From an uncultured Oscillospiraceae bacterium (lineage in GTDB: Bacteria; Bacillota; Clostridia; Oscillospirales; Oscillospiraceae), in the NCBI GenBank assembly GCA_910588135.1, contig CAJUOT010000008.1, positions 1 through 64,000 on the forward strand: DNA of 64,000 nucleotides, in the 5' to 3' direction. A program made the translations under genes and the position numbers. Under the pieces are notes generated by a model that was not told the DNA's origin, did no database searches, and was given only the letters and a program-made list of their open reading frames with translations. Shown here one piece after another: positions 16,878 through 25,085 of this stretch. Within the stretch, counting starts at the first letter, position 1. Each line of letters opens with the position of its first letter.

Positions 16878-17513
16878 ATGAAGCGTTCCCTTTCCCCCAG
16901 CCCCTCCAGGCTGCGCCTGTGGGAGGCGGCCCTGCTGCTGGCCTTCGGGCTCACCCTCACCGCGGGGGTGTGGGCGTCCGCCAGCGAGAGCGCCCTGGCG
17001 GACCGGATGCTGCGCCTCCATGTGGTGGCCAACTCTGATTCCGACTCCGACCAGGCCCGGAAGCTGCTGGTGCGGGACACTGTGCTGGCCCGGGCCTCCC
17101 AACTGCTGGAGGGGGTGGACGGACGCCGGGAGGCGGAGGCCGCCCTGGCCCCCCATCTGGACGAGCTGGCCCGGGCCGGGGAGGACGCCCTGGCCCGGAC
17201 GGGACGGACCGAGCGGGTGTCCGTCACCCTGGCCGACCAGTGGTTTCCCACCAAGGAATACGATGGGTTCTCTCTCCCCGCCGGACGCTACCGGGCGCTG
17301 AAGGTGACCATCGGCCAGGGGCGGGGCCGTAACTGGTGGTGCGTGGTGTTTCCCCCCCTGTGTCTGGCCTCGGTGTCCGAGGCGTCGGTGGAGACCGCCG
17401 CGGAGGGCGTGCTCAGCGACGGCCAGATCGCCCTCATCACCGGGCAGGACGGGGGGTACGTCCTCAAATTCCGGCTCATCGAGTGGTGGCAGGAGCTGGT
17501 GGGCGGCAGATGA
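16878..17513 (+). CDS. spoIIR: Stage II sporulation protein R
   Basis: SpoIIR is made in the forespore, secreted across the septum and triggers SpoIIGA to process pro-sigma-E in the mother cell. The 211 residues have an N-terminal signal/membrane segment (about 13-32) and the diagnostic LRLHVVANSDSDSDQARKLLVRD, then LPAGRYRALKVTIGQGRGRNWWCVVFPPLC, close to the family pattern. In Bacillus the gene is sigma-F dependent. The start lies immediately after a strong hairpin that would hide its SD. It is followed by a perfect palindromic terminator. Confidence 0.93.
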   Translation: MKRSLSPSPSRLRLWEAALLLAFGLTLTAGVWASASESALADRMLRLHVVANSDSDSDQARKLLVRDTVLARASQLLEGVDGRREAEAALAPHLDELARAGEDALARTGRTERVSVTLADQWFPTKEYDGFSLPAGRYRALKVTIGQGRGRNWWCVVFPPLCLASVSEASVETAAEGVLSDGQIALITGQDGGYVLKFRLIEWWQELVGGR

Positions 17514-17527
17514 CAACACAACGGCAG

Positions 17528-17561
17528 AGAGGGCGCGCCCCCAGCTGGGGGCGCGCCCTCT
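17528..17561. terminator. Perfect 34-bp palindromic bidirectional terminator
   Basis: AGAGGGCGCGCCCCCAG and its exact complement lie between spoIIR (+) and the kinase gene (-), followed by TT on the plus strand. Confidence 0.9.
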
Positions 17562-17564
17562 TTC

Positions 17565-18122
17565 TCACATCTCCAGGCGGAGGTCACACCGGCCCTCCAC
17601 GTCAAACGCGGAAAAGTACCGCTCCTCCAGGGGAATCCACCGCTCCCGGAATACCCGGGCCCGCTCCTCCCCTTCCCGGGCGGCGACGCGCTCCATCTGG
17701 CGCGCGGGGTCAATCGTGAGGAACGCCCGCACATCATAGCTGTCCCACAGCGCCGGGTGGCAGGAATAGGACCCCTCCACCAGCACCACCGGCGCGGGCG
17801 CAAGGGGAATGGGTTCCCCCAGGCGCATGGAACGGCAGTCAAAGGGGCGGTAGACCGGCGCATCCCCCCTGCGCAGGGGGAGCAGCACCTCTTCCAGGAG
17901 GCGCTCGTAGTCCACATTCCCGCCCGGCTGGGCGTACCGTTCCAGAGTGCGCTGTTCCGGACGGAGGAAAAAGTGGTCCATGTGCACCACGCTCCACCCG
18001 TGTTCCCGCGCCAGCCCCTCCGCCAGGGTTGTCTTGCCGGAGGCGCACCGGCCGTCCAGAGCGGCGATGACCCGGCTCCGTCCGGCGCGCAGCGCCTCCA
18101 CCGCCCGAACCAGGGCGGTCAT
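17565..18122 (-). CDS. Uridine-kinase-like P-loop kinase paired with an ECF S component
   Basis: The 185-residue kinase starts MTALVRAVEALRAG and has Walker A ALDGRCASGKTTLAEGLA (about 17-34), HMDHFFLRPEQRT, NVDYERLLEEVLLPL, VLVEGSYSCHPALWDSYD and the RARVFRERWIPLEERYF lid region. This is the uridine kinase / nicotinamide riboside kinase-like family. It overlaps the upstream S component by 4 bp (ATGA). The pairing suggests it traps an imported nucleoside- or vitamin-like compound by phosphorylation. The true substrate is not known. Confidence 0.85.
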   Translation of the reverse strand: MTALVRAVEALRAGRSRVIAALDGRCASGKTTLAEGLAREHGWSVVHMDHFFLRPEQRTLERYAQPGGNVDYERLLEEVLLPLRRGDAPVYRPFDCRSMRLGEPIPLAPAPVVLVEGSYSCHPALWDSYDVRAFLTIDPARQMERVAAREGEERARVFRERWIPLEERYFSAFDVEGRCDLRLEM

Positions 18123-18682
18123 GCCGCCGTCCCCTCCCCCGCCGGGGCCTTGGGATAGCGGGCGGGGATCAGCCCCGCCCGGGCCAGCAGCACCACCAGC
18201 GCCGGGATCAGCACCAGATGCAGGATGATGCCGGGGACGGCCTTCACCAGATACACCCCCGCCCACAGGGCCAGGGAGTAGGGCTGGCCGCCGGAGGTCA
18301 GGAAAAGGGCCTGGGCGACGCCGCCCGCGATCCGGCCCAGCAGCATGGCGGGAATCAGGGCGCAGTAGAGGTCGGCGTAAAGCTTTCCGGTGTGGATCAG
18401 CTTCATCAGCAGGCCGCAGGTCAGACCGTACACCACCAGCTCCGGAACCATGGAGACCAGCTTGGCCGCGGCGGGCGCGCCGTTGATCAGGTGGGCGGCC
18501 AGGGGGCCGGCCAGGCCGCAGAACGCGCCGTAGGGCCAGCCGCAGGCCAGCCCGCACAGCAGCACGGGTATGTGCATGGGGGAGAGCACGCTGCCCAGGG
18601 CCAGCATATGGAACGCGGGGGGCAGCACGACGCACAGGGCGATGCAGACGGCGCAGAGGGTGAGCTTCTTCACAGATGACAT
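18119..18682 (-). CDS. ECF transporter S component, substrate unknown
   Basis: The 187-residue hydrophobic protein starts MSSVKKLTLCAVCIALCVVL at an ATG with SD AAGGAGGAACC. It has about six helices and the motif LSPMHIPVLLCGLACGWPYGAFCGLAGPL, common to a group of clostridial S components of undetermined substrate. S components capture a vitamin or metabolite and dock onto a shared EcfT-EcfA module, not seen here. A kinase gene overlaps its 3' end, and a leader with an intrinsic terminator precedes it. Confidence 0.85.
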   Translation of the reverse strand: MSSVKKLTLCAVCIALCVVLPPAFHMLALGSVLSPMHIPVLLCGLACGWPYGAFCGLAGPLAAHLINGAPAAAKLVSMVPELVVYGLTCGLLMKLIHTGKLYADLYCALIPAMLLGRIAGGVAQALFLTSGGQPYSLALWAGVYLVKAVPGIILHLVLIPALVVLLARAGLIPARYPKAPAGEGTAA

Positions 18683-18860
18683 GGGGGTTCCTCCTTGCGA
18701 ATTGAAATCCGCCCGCCAAAGCGCGGAAAAAGGCACGCCCTTTCTCGTTGGGAGAAAGCGCGTGCCTTCCTGGCACACAATTCGGCGCGATGGAGCATCG
18801 GGGCGGCAGAGGGGGCGCTTCGGCGCGCCGGAGCCGGCTTCCTGCCGGCTGCTGTGGGCC
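18683..18860 (-). promoter_or_regulatory. Leader with an attenuator-type terminator upstream of the ECF S component
   Basis: The minus-strand transcript starting near 18855 would first fold GC-rich hairpins (CAGCCGGCAGGAAGCCGGC). It would then form a textbook intrinsic terminator, AAGGCACGC(GC)TTTCTC / GAGAAAGGGCGTGCCTTTTT (about 18729-18770), that ends about 45 bp before the SD of the S-component gene. A terminator between promoter and first gene implies regulated readthrough. The upstream part matches no riboswitch class I know. Confidence 0.6.
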
Positions 18861-18861
18861 T

Positions 18862-18890
18862 ATTCTACCAGAGCGGCCGGCTCCTGTCAA
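18862..18890 (-). promoter_or_regulatory. Sigma-A promoter of the ECF/kinase operon
   Basis: On the minus strand a perfect TTGACA (18885-18890), a 17-bp spacer and TAGAAT (18862-18867), 180 bp upstream of the S-component start. Confidence 0.8.
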
Positions 18891-18935
18891 GGGCGGCGGG
18901 CCGCGCCCCGCCCCACAATCCCCCCATATCCTCTA

Positions 18936-18964
18936 TTCCCTTTCCGGCGGCGGTGTGCTATAAT
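18936..18964 (+). promoter_or_regulatory. Promoter of the cytidylate-kinase-like gene
   Basis: A perfect TATAAT (18959-18964) with a weak -35 TTCCCT at 17 bp, about 80 bp upstream of the gene at 19043. Confidence 0.6.
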
Positions 18965-19042
18965 AGAACTGGCAGCGGGCCCCAGCGCCCGCATCCGGGA
19001 GCACATTCCATCCTACCATGATCCAACAGAAAAGGGAGTGTC

Positions 19043-19666
19043 ATGATGAAGATCGTCACCATCAGCCGGGAATTCGGCAGCGGCGGCAGGGAGCTGGGCA
19101 AGCGTCTGGCCGACGAGCTGGGCTTCGACTACTACGACCGGGAGATCATCACCGCCATCGCCCAGGCCCAGGGCATGGATGAGCGCTATGTGGAAAAGGC
19201 CCTGGAAGGCGGCGCGTGGCAGAACGTCCCGCTGACCTATGGCCGGTCCTTTGCCCTCGGCCCCGTCCTCCAGTCCACCCAGACCGGTCTCCTGGTGGAG
19301 CAGCGTCTGGTCATTGAGAGCATCGCCAAGGCGGGCCGGGACTGCGTCATCGTGGGCCGGGACGCGGACATTCTCCTGGCCGCCCAGAACCCCTTCACCA
19401 TTTTCGTCTGCGCGGACATGGACGCCAAGGTCCGCCGCTGCATGGAGCGCGCCGGGGAGGGGGAGGCCCTGTCCCGCAAGGCCGTGGAACAGAACATCAA
19501 ACGCATCGACAAGGCCCGCGCCCGCAGCCGGGAGATGATCTCGGACAGCAAGTGGGGCCAGGGCGGCAGCTATCACATGACGGTGAACACCAGCAGCTGG
19601 GATATCAGGGAGCTCACCGGGGCGGTGGCCGGCTTCGTGACCCGCTGGTTCTCGCGGGCCCGGTGA
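19043..19666 (+). CDS. Cytidylate kinase-like family protein
   Basis: The 207-residue P-loop protein begins MMKIVTISREFGSGGRELGKRLADELGFDYYDREI, the start of the cytidylate-kinase-like family common in Clostridia, which is distinct from Cmk. Further motifs are VIVGRDADILLA, FVCADMDAKVRRCMER and RARSREMISDSKWGQGGSYHMTVNTS. The two adjacent ATGs at 19043 and 19046 are both possible; SD AAAGGGAG favours either. The physiological substrate is not established for this family. Confidence 0.88.
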   Translation: MMKIVTISREFGSGGRELGKRLADELGFDYYDREIITAIAQAQGMDERYVEKALEGGAWQNVPLTYGRSFALGPVLQSTQTGLLVEQRLVIESIAKAGRDCVIVGRDADILLAAQNPFTIFVCADMDAKVRRCMERAGEGEALSRKAVEQNIKRIDKARARSREMISDSKWGQGGSYHMTVNTSSWDIRELTGAVAGFVTRWFSRAR

Positions 19667-19698
19667 GCGGGCGCTTCAACAACACCGGCAGTCCCATA

Positions 19699-19727
19699 TT
19701 GATTTTTCCCTGAACCCATGGTATAAT
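19699..19727 (+). promoter_or_regulatory. Sigma-A promoter of the GGDEF-like gene
   Basis: TTGATT (19699-19704), a 17-bp spacer and a perfect TATAAT (19722-19727), about 100 bp upstream of the gene. Confidence 0.75.
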
Positions 19728-19830
19728 GTACCGGATTTTTCATTCCCGGCCCTGAAAAGCACCGCCCCCGAGGGCGGGTTCACGCCGCTTCCGCGCACCG
19801 GCGCGGCCAGCAGGAAAGGTGGAGCGTCTC

Positions 19831-20958
19831 ATGGAACATGAAATCAATGAAATGAGCCTGCCGGAGTCCCCGCCCGCGGCGGGGGGCGCCCAGGAGGCCC
19901 AGGCCCCGGCCGAGGAGGACAGCAGCTGCCGGCTGCTGCGCGAATACCTGGAGCGCATTCAGCGCGGCGCCGGAAACGCCCGTCTGGACCTGGATCAGCT
20001 CAGCCCGCCCTGCCGTCCGCTGGGGGAGGCCCTGTGCGCGTTCCAGGCCCAGGCGGAGGAGCGGGAAGCCCGGCTGAAGCGGGAGGCCCAGCGCGCCCGG
20101 CGCCGGGCTGGCATCATTGAAAGCTATACCGAGATGCTGGTGGAGCTGCTGGATCAGAGGGACGAGTGGCTGGTTGTGGTGGATCTGGAGACTCGGGAGA
20201 TCGTCCACTGCAACAAGCGCACCCGGGGCGTCGCAGAGGGCGCCGAATACTGCGAAAACTGCCGGCACCGCCTGTCCATCCAGCCCCAGCTCCTGGAGTG
20301 GGACGGCTCTGAGCGCTACCGCGTCTGGGAACAGGAGACGGAGGACAAGCGCCGCTGCTACCGCATCATCTCCTTCCCCATCGAGTGGAAGGAGCATCCC
20401 TCCTGCGTCCACATCGTCATGGACGTTACCGCGGAGAAAATGAACGCCCGCCATCTCAGCGACGCCATCTATCAGGACGCGGACACCGGAATCCGAAACC
20501 GGCTGTTCCTGGAGGAGTTTATGGGCCACGTGCTCCAGGAGCGCCAGAGCGTCACCCTCTGCTACCTGGATCTGGAGGGCGTGTCCGAAATCAACACCTC
20601 CTATGGCCGCAAGGTGGGGGACGCCTATATCCAGAACTTTGTGGAGATCGTCCGCAAGCATTTCCGCAGCGGCGACACCTTCGTGCGCATTCAGGACGAC
20701 AAATTCTGCCTGATGCTCACCGGCAACGTCAAGCACCTGATCGAGCGGAAGATGGACGAAATCCTCACTGTGTTCCAGCGGGACGACGACCGGGTATTCT
20801 GCCACCAGTGCAATTTCAAATACAGCATTTTGGAGGTGGGCGGAGAGTCCAACGTGCTGTCCCTCGACAAGCTGCTCCAGGAGGCGGAGGGGGTTGTCAG
20901 GCGGAAAAAGCGAAAGCAGCAGCGCAGCCGCAATCCGCTGGAGCTTGAAGACTGGTAA
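19831..20958 (+). CDS. PAS-GGDEF signalling protein with a degenerate active site
   Basis: I chose ATG 19831 (375 residues) because the alternative GTG at 19819 overlaps the SD AGGAAAGG. The protein starts with an acidic N-terminus and an Arg/Glu-rich coiled coil (about 65-95). A PAS-like domain (about 100-205: LLDQRDEWLVVVDLETREIVHCN ... CRHRLSIQ) follows, then a GGDEF-fold domain (about 215-365: ADTGIRNRLFLEEF, LCYLDLEGVSEINTSYGRKVGD). The catalytic loop reads RIQDDKFCLML where RxGGDEF is expected, so cyclase activity is unlikely; a GTP- or effector-binding role is possible. It is followed by a CheY-like protein and FapA on the opposite strand. Confidence 0.82.
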   Translation: MEHEINEMSLPESPPAAGGAQEAQAPAEEDSSCRLLREYLERIQRGAGNARLDLDQLSPPCRPLGEALCAFQAQAEEREARLKREAQRARRRAGIIESYTEMLVELLDQRDEWLVVVDLETREIVHCNKRTRGVAEGAEYCENCRHRLSIQPQLLEWDGSERYRVWEQETEDKRRCYRIISFPIEWKEHPSCVHIVMDVTAEKMNARHLSDAIYQDADTGIRNRLFLEEFMGHVLQERQSVTLCYLDLEGVSEINTSYGRKVGDAYIQNFVEIVRKHFRSGDTFVRIQDDKFCLMLTGNVKHLIERKMDEILTVFQRDDDRVFCHQCNFKYSILEVGGESNVLSLDKLLQEAEGVVRRKKRKQQRSRNPLELEDW

Positions 20959-20962
20959 ATGA

Positions 20963-21003
20963 AAAGGCGGCATGGCGTCCCATCCGGACGCCATGCCGCC
21001 TTT
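20963..21003. terminator. Bidirectional intrinsic terminator
   Basis: AAAGGCGGCATGGCGTCC and its exact complement around a CATCC loop, with A and T runs on both sides, separate the convergent GGDEF-like and CheY-like genes. Confidence 0.92.
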
Positions 21004-21008
21004 CTGTT

Positions 21009-21371
21009 TCACGCCAGCGCCTTTCTCAGCGCGCCCAGCAGCGCCTCCCGTTCCAGGGGCTTGAACAGCACCCCCTGGGCTCCGATGCCGTACACCTCCT
21101 GGAGCATCTCATCGTCCGCCAGGGATGAAATCATAATGATCCGCGCTTCGTCGTGCTCGTACATGAGCACCTGGGCCGTCTCCAGCCCGTCAATGCCCGG
21201 CATGATGATATCCATTGTCACCACGTCCGGCCTGACCTCTTCATAGCGCGCGATTGCCTCCTCGCCGTCCTTGCAATAGGCCGCCACTTCAAACTCGCTG
21301 CCCTCCAGCAGCTTGCAGATCTGGAGCTCCATCATCCGGGAATCATCCACCACCATGACCCTTTTCTTCAT
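21009..21371 (-). CDS. CheY-like single-domain response regulator
   Basis: The 120-residue receiver begins MKKRVMVVDDSRMMELQICK (ATG 21371 with SD AAGGGGGTGG; a GTG three codons upstream is possible). It has the acidic pair VVDD, the phosphoacceptor Asp in VVTMDIIMPGIDGLE, the Ser in MISSLAD and the lysine in LFKPLERE. No output domain is present. Its place between the GGDEF-like gene and fapA on the same strand as fapA suggests a shared signalling or surface-related role. Confidence 0.92.
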   Translation of the reverse strand: MKKRVMVVDDSRMMELQICKLLEGSEFEVAAYCKDGEEAIARYEEVRPDVVTMDIIMPGIDGLETAQVLMYEHDEARIIMISSLADDEMLQEVYGIGAQGVLFKPLEREALLGALRKALA

Positions 21372-21428
21372 AAAGGCCACCCCCTTTTCTGTTTCTTTCT
21401 TCCCGTCCGGCCTGCCGCCGGAGCGTGG

Positions 21429-23174
21429 CTACATCACGACGATCTCGCCGCATACCATCTTGGCCACGCACTGCCGCTCCTCGTGCCGCAGGCGGACCAT
21501 CTCCTCGCCGAAGCTGATCTCTGTTCCCGCGTAGGCCACGCCGCACTCCAGCCGGCCCTCCTCCTCGCGGCCCCGCAGCTCCTCCCTGATATCCTCCAGG
21601 TCCTCCTCCAGCTGCTGGAGCCGGAGCTCCGCCGTATTCAGCTTCACCCGGACCTTGCTGAGCAGACTCTCCTTCACCGGGCTGTCCAGCTGGCACTCCA
21701 GCTTTTCCCGTTCCATCTCCAGCTGCTTGAGCTCCTTGCGCACCAGCTCCCGCTCGAAATTGGTGCAGGGCAGCCCGCCCAGGGCGATGGCGGTCCGGCA
21801 CTCCGACTTGGAGCCCACCACCGCGGCGCTCACCTTCTGGGCCGCCCAAACCCGGCCGCCCATGATCGCGCCCCGGCCGGAGCGGACCAGCACCTCCCCG
21901 TTGCAGTAAATGCTTCCGTTGATGATGGCGTCGGTCTGCAGGTTCTCCCGGACATAGATGGTGGCGTTTTCCACATATTTTGAGAAAATGCACCGCTGGG
22001 CCCGGACCGTGGTGGTGCCGTCTCCCAGGATGCCCTTGACCACCGTGAGGTCTCCGCCGGCCTCCACGGTGCTTCCCGCCTCCACGACGCCGCCCACCCA
22101 GATGCTGCCCATGGCCCGGACGGTGAAGCCGGTGAGCACGTCGCCCTTGATGTTCACGTCCCCCAGGAACTTGATGTTCCCGGTGGAAAAATCCACGTTC
22201 CCCGGGACATCCATCACCGGCTTGACCTGGAAGCTGCGGCCGGTAAACTCCACGTGTCCGGCGCTGAGGGCCACCAGCGCGTCCCCGTCCTCGCTGATCT
22301 CGGTGTTCCGCCCCTTGGGCAGGGGGACGGCCTTGCCGCTCTTGGCGGGAATCTCCTGGTCCAAAACCGTGCGGCCCGGCTCGCCCTCGGTGGGCCGGAT
22401 CAGGCGGCAGATCTCCTGGCCCTCCTTCACGTTATGGATGAGGTTCAGGGCGGTGTAGTCCACCTGGTCGAACTCGTCCACCTCCAGCACACGCTCCACC
22501 GAGCGGGGGAAGTAGTCCACAATATTGCCGTTTTTGCCGTCGAAGGCGGGCTTGCCCTGGGCAGCCAGAAACAGGGTGAAATACCGGTTTCCGTCGTGGG
22601 GCAGCCGGTCCACCACCCGTTCGTCCACCCCATAGACGATCCCCTGCTCCTCCATTGCCCCCAGGAGAATCTCCCGGGACAGCTCCCTCCCATTCCCCAC
22701 CGGGGGGAATACCAGCACCCAGGCGTACAGCTTGTCAGAGGAGACAAAGAACCAGGGGAAGGCGTCCAGCCCTTCGGATTCTGGCTCCTGCTCCTCGTTC
22801 TCCCCCTTTTTGTCCCGCTTGTGCTTGTTCCCGCTGTTCCTGGTGGATTTCAGCCGGAAGCCGCACGCATTTTTCAGCGCTGTCTGAAGGCGGTTCCGCT
22901 CTTTCTGTACCATATCTTCAGGAAGCACCCCGTCCTCGTCCATGCACAGCCGGGGCGTGGGCAGCGCTCCCGCCTCTTTCCGCCGCAAATTGTAAAGCTG
23001 GTACAGCGGGTGTTCCCCCGGCAGCCGGATCACGGCCGGGTCCTCCGCCATAAAGGGCGGGGCCTCGGGCATCTCCTGCTCCAGCTGCGCCGGCGGCGCG
23101 TGGGTCTCCTCCTCCGCCGGCTTCCCCGCCTTCGGCTTAAACAGGATCGATGCGAGCTTGTCTCTGATTGACAT
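21429..23174 (-). CDS. FapA (DUF342) domain protein
   Basis: The 581-residue product starts MSIRDKLASILFKPKAG (ATG 23174; GGGAGG upstream). After a charged low-complexity N-terminus, the region from about residue 190 has the DUF342/FapA pattern NLIHNVKEGQEICRLIRPTEGEPG, followed by a parallel beta-helix of short repeats (VNIKGDVLTGFTVRAMGSIWVGGVVEAGSTVEAGGDL) and a C-terminal coiled coil (about 490-560: KELKQLEMEREKLECQLD). FapA was named for flagellar assembly in Vibrio; clostridial versions occur without flagella and are poorly understood. No flagellar genes are visible here. The gene is preceded by a good promoter. Confidence 0.85.
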   Translation of the reverse strand: MSIRDKLASILFKPKAGKPAEEETHAPPAQLEQEMPEAPPFMAEDPAVIRLPGEHPLYQLYNLRRKEAGALPTPRLCMDEDGVLPEDMVQKERNRLQTALKNACGFRLKSTRNSGNKHKRDKKGENEEQEPESEGLDAFPWFFVSSDKLYAWVLVFPPVGNGRELSREILLGAMEEQGIVYGVDERVVDRLPHDGNRYFTLFLAAQGKPAFDGKNGNIVDYFPRSVERVLEVDEFDQVDYTALNLIHNVKEGQEICRLIRPTEGEPGRTVLDQEIPAKSGKAVPLPKGRNTEISEDGDALVALSAGHVEFTGRSFQVKPVMDVPGNVDFSTGNIKFLGDVNIKGDVLTGFTVRAMGSIWVGGVVEAGSTVEAGGDLTVVKGILGDGTTTVRAQRCIFSKYVENATIYVRENLQTDAIINGSIYCNGEVLVRSGRGAIMGGRVWAAQKVSAAVVGSKSECRTAIALGGLPCTNFERELVRKELKQLEMEREKLECQLDSPVKESLLSKVRVKLNTAELRLQQLEEDLEDIREELRGREEEGRLECGVAYAGTEISFGEEMVRLRHEERQCVAKMVCGEIVVM

Positions 23175-23216
23175 GGCTTGACGCCTCCCTTTCCAGTTCT
23201 GGCACATAGTACCGTT

Positions 23217-23245
23217 ATTATAGCAGGGCCGCGCCCCATTGGCAA
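23217..23245 (-). promoter_or_regulatory. Sigma-A promoter of the fapA-cheY unit
   Basis: Minus strand: TTGCCA (23240-23245), a 17-bp spacer and a perfect TATAAT (23217-23222), 43 bp upstream of the fapA start. Confidence 0.75.
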
Positions 23246-23276
23246 GGCATAACTCAGGGCCGGATCAGACAGAAAA

Positions 23277-23308
23277 CGCCCCCCGGCTTCAGCCGAAGCC
23301 AGGGGGCG
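23277..23308 (-). terminator. Intrinsic terminator of the MMPL operon
   Basis: CGCCCCCTGGCTTC / GAAGCCGGGGGGCG followed by TTTTC on the minus strand, 14 bp after the heptad-repeat gene. Confidence 0.85.
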
Positions 23309-23321
23309 CCTGGGGACAGGT

Positions 23322-25085
23322 TCAATTGTTTTCGCCGGCCTCCACGGCCTGGGTCCGCCAGACGAACTTCACCTGGCCGTCCATATTGCCGCTGATGCCG
23401 GAGAAGGAATTGTACCGCTCCGACACCGCCTTCACCGCGTCCACCCGGTCCATCAGCCCGTCCAGGCCGCCGTCGAAAGCGTCCACCAGCTTCTGTACGC
23501 CCTCCTCGTTGAACCGCTTGAGGCCGTCGGACAGCTCCATGGCTCCGTCGCGAAGCTGGGTCACGCCGTCGATGAGAGCGGGGGCGCCGTTCTTCATGGT
23601 GAGGATGCCGTCGTACAGCCGGCCCGCCCCGGCGGACAGGGAATCCGCGCCGTTTTTCAAGGTGGCCGCGCCGGTATTCAGTTCCCCGGCCCCGGCCTGG
23701 GCCTGGGCCACCCCGGCGGTGTACTGCCGGAGCCCCGCACAGAAGCCGTTATAGCTGTCCAGGGAGGCCTTCAGCGCCGCCACCTGCTGTCCGGCGGGGG
23801 AGTCCCCGGCGGAGGCGATCACGCCCTCCAGCACCTGGGCGTAGTTGTCCACAGTGAGCTCGGGGGCCTGGACCCCGGCGGCCTGAAGCTGGGCGTTGGC
23901 GGAGGCCAGCAGGGACTGGAACACCTGGGCCGCGCCGCCGTTGAGGGTGTCGTTCTTCTCCGCCAGGGCAGTGAGGCCCTCATTCAGGGAGGCCGCGCCG
24001 CCCTGGAGCTGGGAAGCGCCCGCGCTCAGGCTGTCCGCCCCCTGCTTGAGCTGGGCGGCCCCCGCCGCCAGCTTGTCGATGCCGCTCACCAGCTCCTGGG
24101 AACTGTCCAGCAGGGTGCACAGCCCGTCGTACAGCCGGGAGGAGCCGTCCATGAGCTGGTCCATGGCGTCGGTAAGTTCGTCCAGCTTTCCGTCCAGATC
24201 GTCCAATTCGTCCAGCTTTTCATTTCCCTCCAGCCCTCCGCTGAACAGCCCGTTGGCCGCCAGGGTGATTGTGGTTTCCAGCTCGAAGCCCTCCGCGTCG
24301 GCGGTGATCTCCACATATTCGGGCAGGTCCAGGGTATCCCGGTCCAGCCCCAGGCTGTCCTGGAGGCCGGGGAGGGCCAGCCCCGCCACGATGGTGCGAT
24401 CGCCGTCGTTGACGATTTTACCATTTGACACGGACACGTTGGTAAACACGTCGTTGTCCAGCATCACCCCGGTGAGCATGGCGAAGGGGACGTAAATTTT
24501 CTCCTGCCTGCCGCCGATATCCACCAGCTCGTACTGGTGGTTGGTGTAATCAAAGCGGATGGTCACCCGGCCGCTCTTCCCCGCCAGCTCCTCCGGGGAG
24601 ATGGCCGCGCCGTCCAGGGTGTAGGACACCGCCACCGATACGGGCAGCTCCTTGTCAATTTCGCCCTGGTAATAGACGTCGTTCCCCCGGGCGTCCCAGA
24701 CACAGGCGTTGTCCCCACCCAGGGTATAGGTCTCGTTCCCCTTCACGTTTTCAATGCCGGTAAGGCTGGTGGTTTCGCTGATGAGGGCGTCACCCCGAGC
24801 GTTTTGCACCCAGTCGCTGACGATGATCTTCTGCACAGCGCCGCTGGAAGAGGCCAGGACGTACACGGTCTCGTCCTTGACATTTTTCTCTGCACCGGAA
24901 CCGCCGGAGACGGGGGCCGCAGTTGGAGCGGCGGTGCTCCGGGCCCCGCTGTCCGCGGGGGCGGCGTCCGCCGCCTGGGCGTTCCCCCCGGCGGCGCCCA
25001 GGGCGTATACCGTGCCGCCCAGGCCCCCCAGGGCCAGGGCTGCGCACAAAGTGATGGAGAGCGCTTTCATAACAGGCTTTTTCAT
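23322..25085 (-). CDS. Exported heptad-repeat (YhgE/Pip-type) partner of an MMPL transporter
   Basis: The 587-residue product starts MKKPVMKALSITLCAALALGG (ATG 25085, SD AGGAGG), a clear signal peptide. A beta-rich domain follows, then from about residue 330 a long array of seven-residue repeats of the form xxLxxGAxxLxxG (for example KLAAGAAQLKQGADSLSAGA). Such repeats are found in YhgE/Pip proteins and in the periplasmic arms of MMPL pumps. The start overlaps the MMPL stop by 4 bp, so the two are translated together and probably form one export complex. Confidence 0.85.
   Translation of the reverse strand: MKKPVMKALSITLCAALALGGLGGTVYALGAAGGNAQAADAAPADSGARSTAAPTAAPVSGGSGAEKNVKDETVYVLASSSGAVQKIIVSDWVQNARGDALISETTSLTGIENVKGNETYTLGGDNACVWDARGNDVYYQGEIDKELPVSVAVSYTLDGAAISPEELAGKSGRVTIRFDYTNHQYELVDIGGRQEKIYVPFAMLTGVMLDNDVFTNVSVSNGKIVNDGDRTIVAGLALPGLQDSLGLDRDTLDLPEYVEITADAEGFELETTITLAANGLFSGGLEGNEKLDELDDLDGKLDELTDAMDQLMDGSSRLYDGLCTLLDSSQELVSGIDKLAAGAAQLKQGADSLSAGASQLQGGAASLNEGLTALAEKNDTLNGGAAQVFQSLLASANAQLQAAGVQAPELTVDNYAQVLEGVIASAGDSPAGQQVAALKASLDSYNGFCAGLRQYTAGVAQAQAGAGELNTGAATLKNGADSLSAGAGRLYDGILTMKNGAPALIDGVTQLRDGAMELSDGLKRFNEEGVQKLVDAFDGGLDGLMDRVDAVKAVSERYNSFSGISGNMDGQVKFVWRTQAVEAGENN

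Noticed and set aside
15810..17519. 569-residue minus-strand frame over ispE and spoIIR
   Set aside because: Both genes on the plus strand have full family motifs; the minus frame is a compositional shadow.
18683..18860. TPP, FMN, cobalamin, THF or preQ1 riboswitch in the ECF leader
   Set aside because: None of the conserved cores of these classes could be found by eye; only the terminator is certain.
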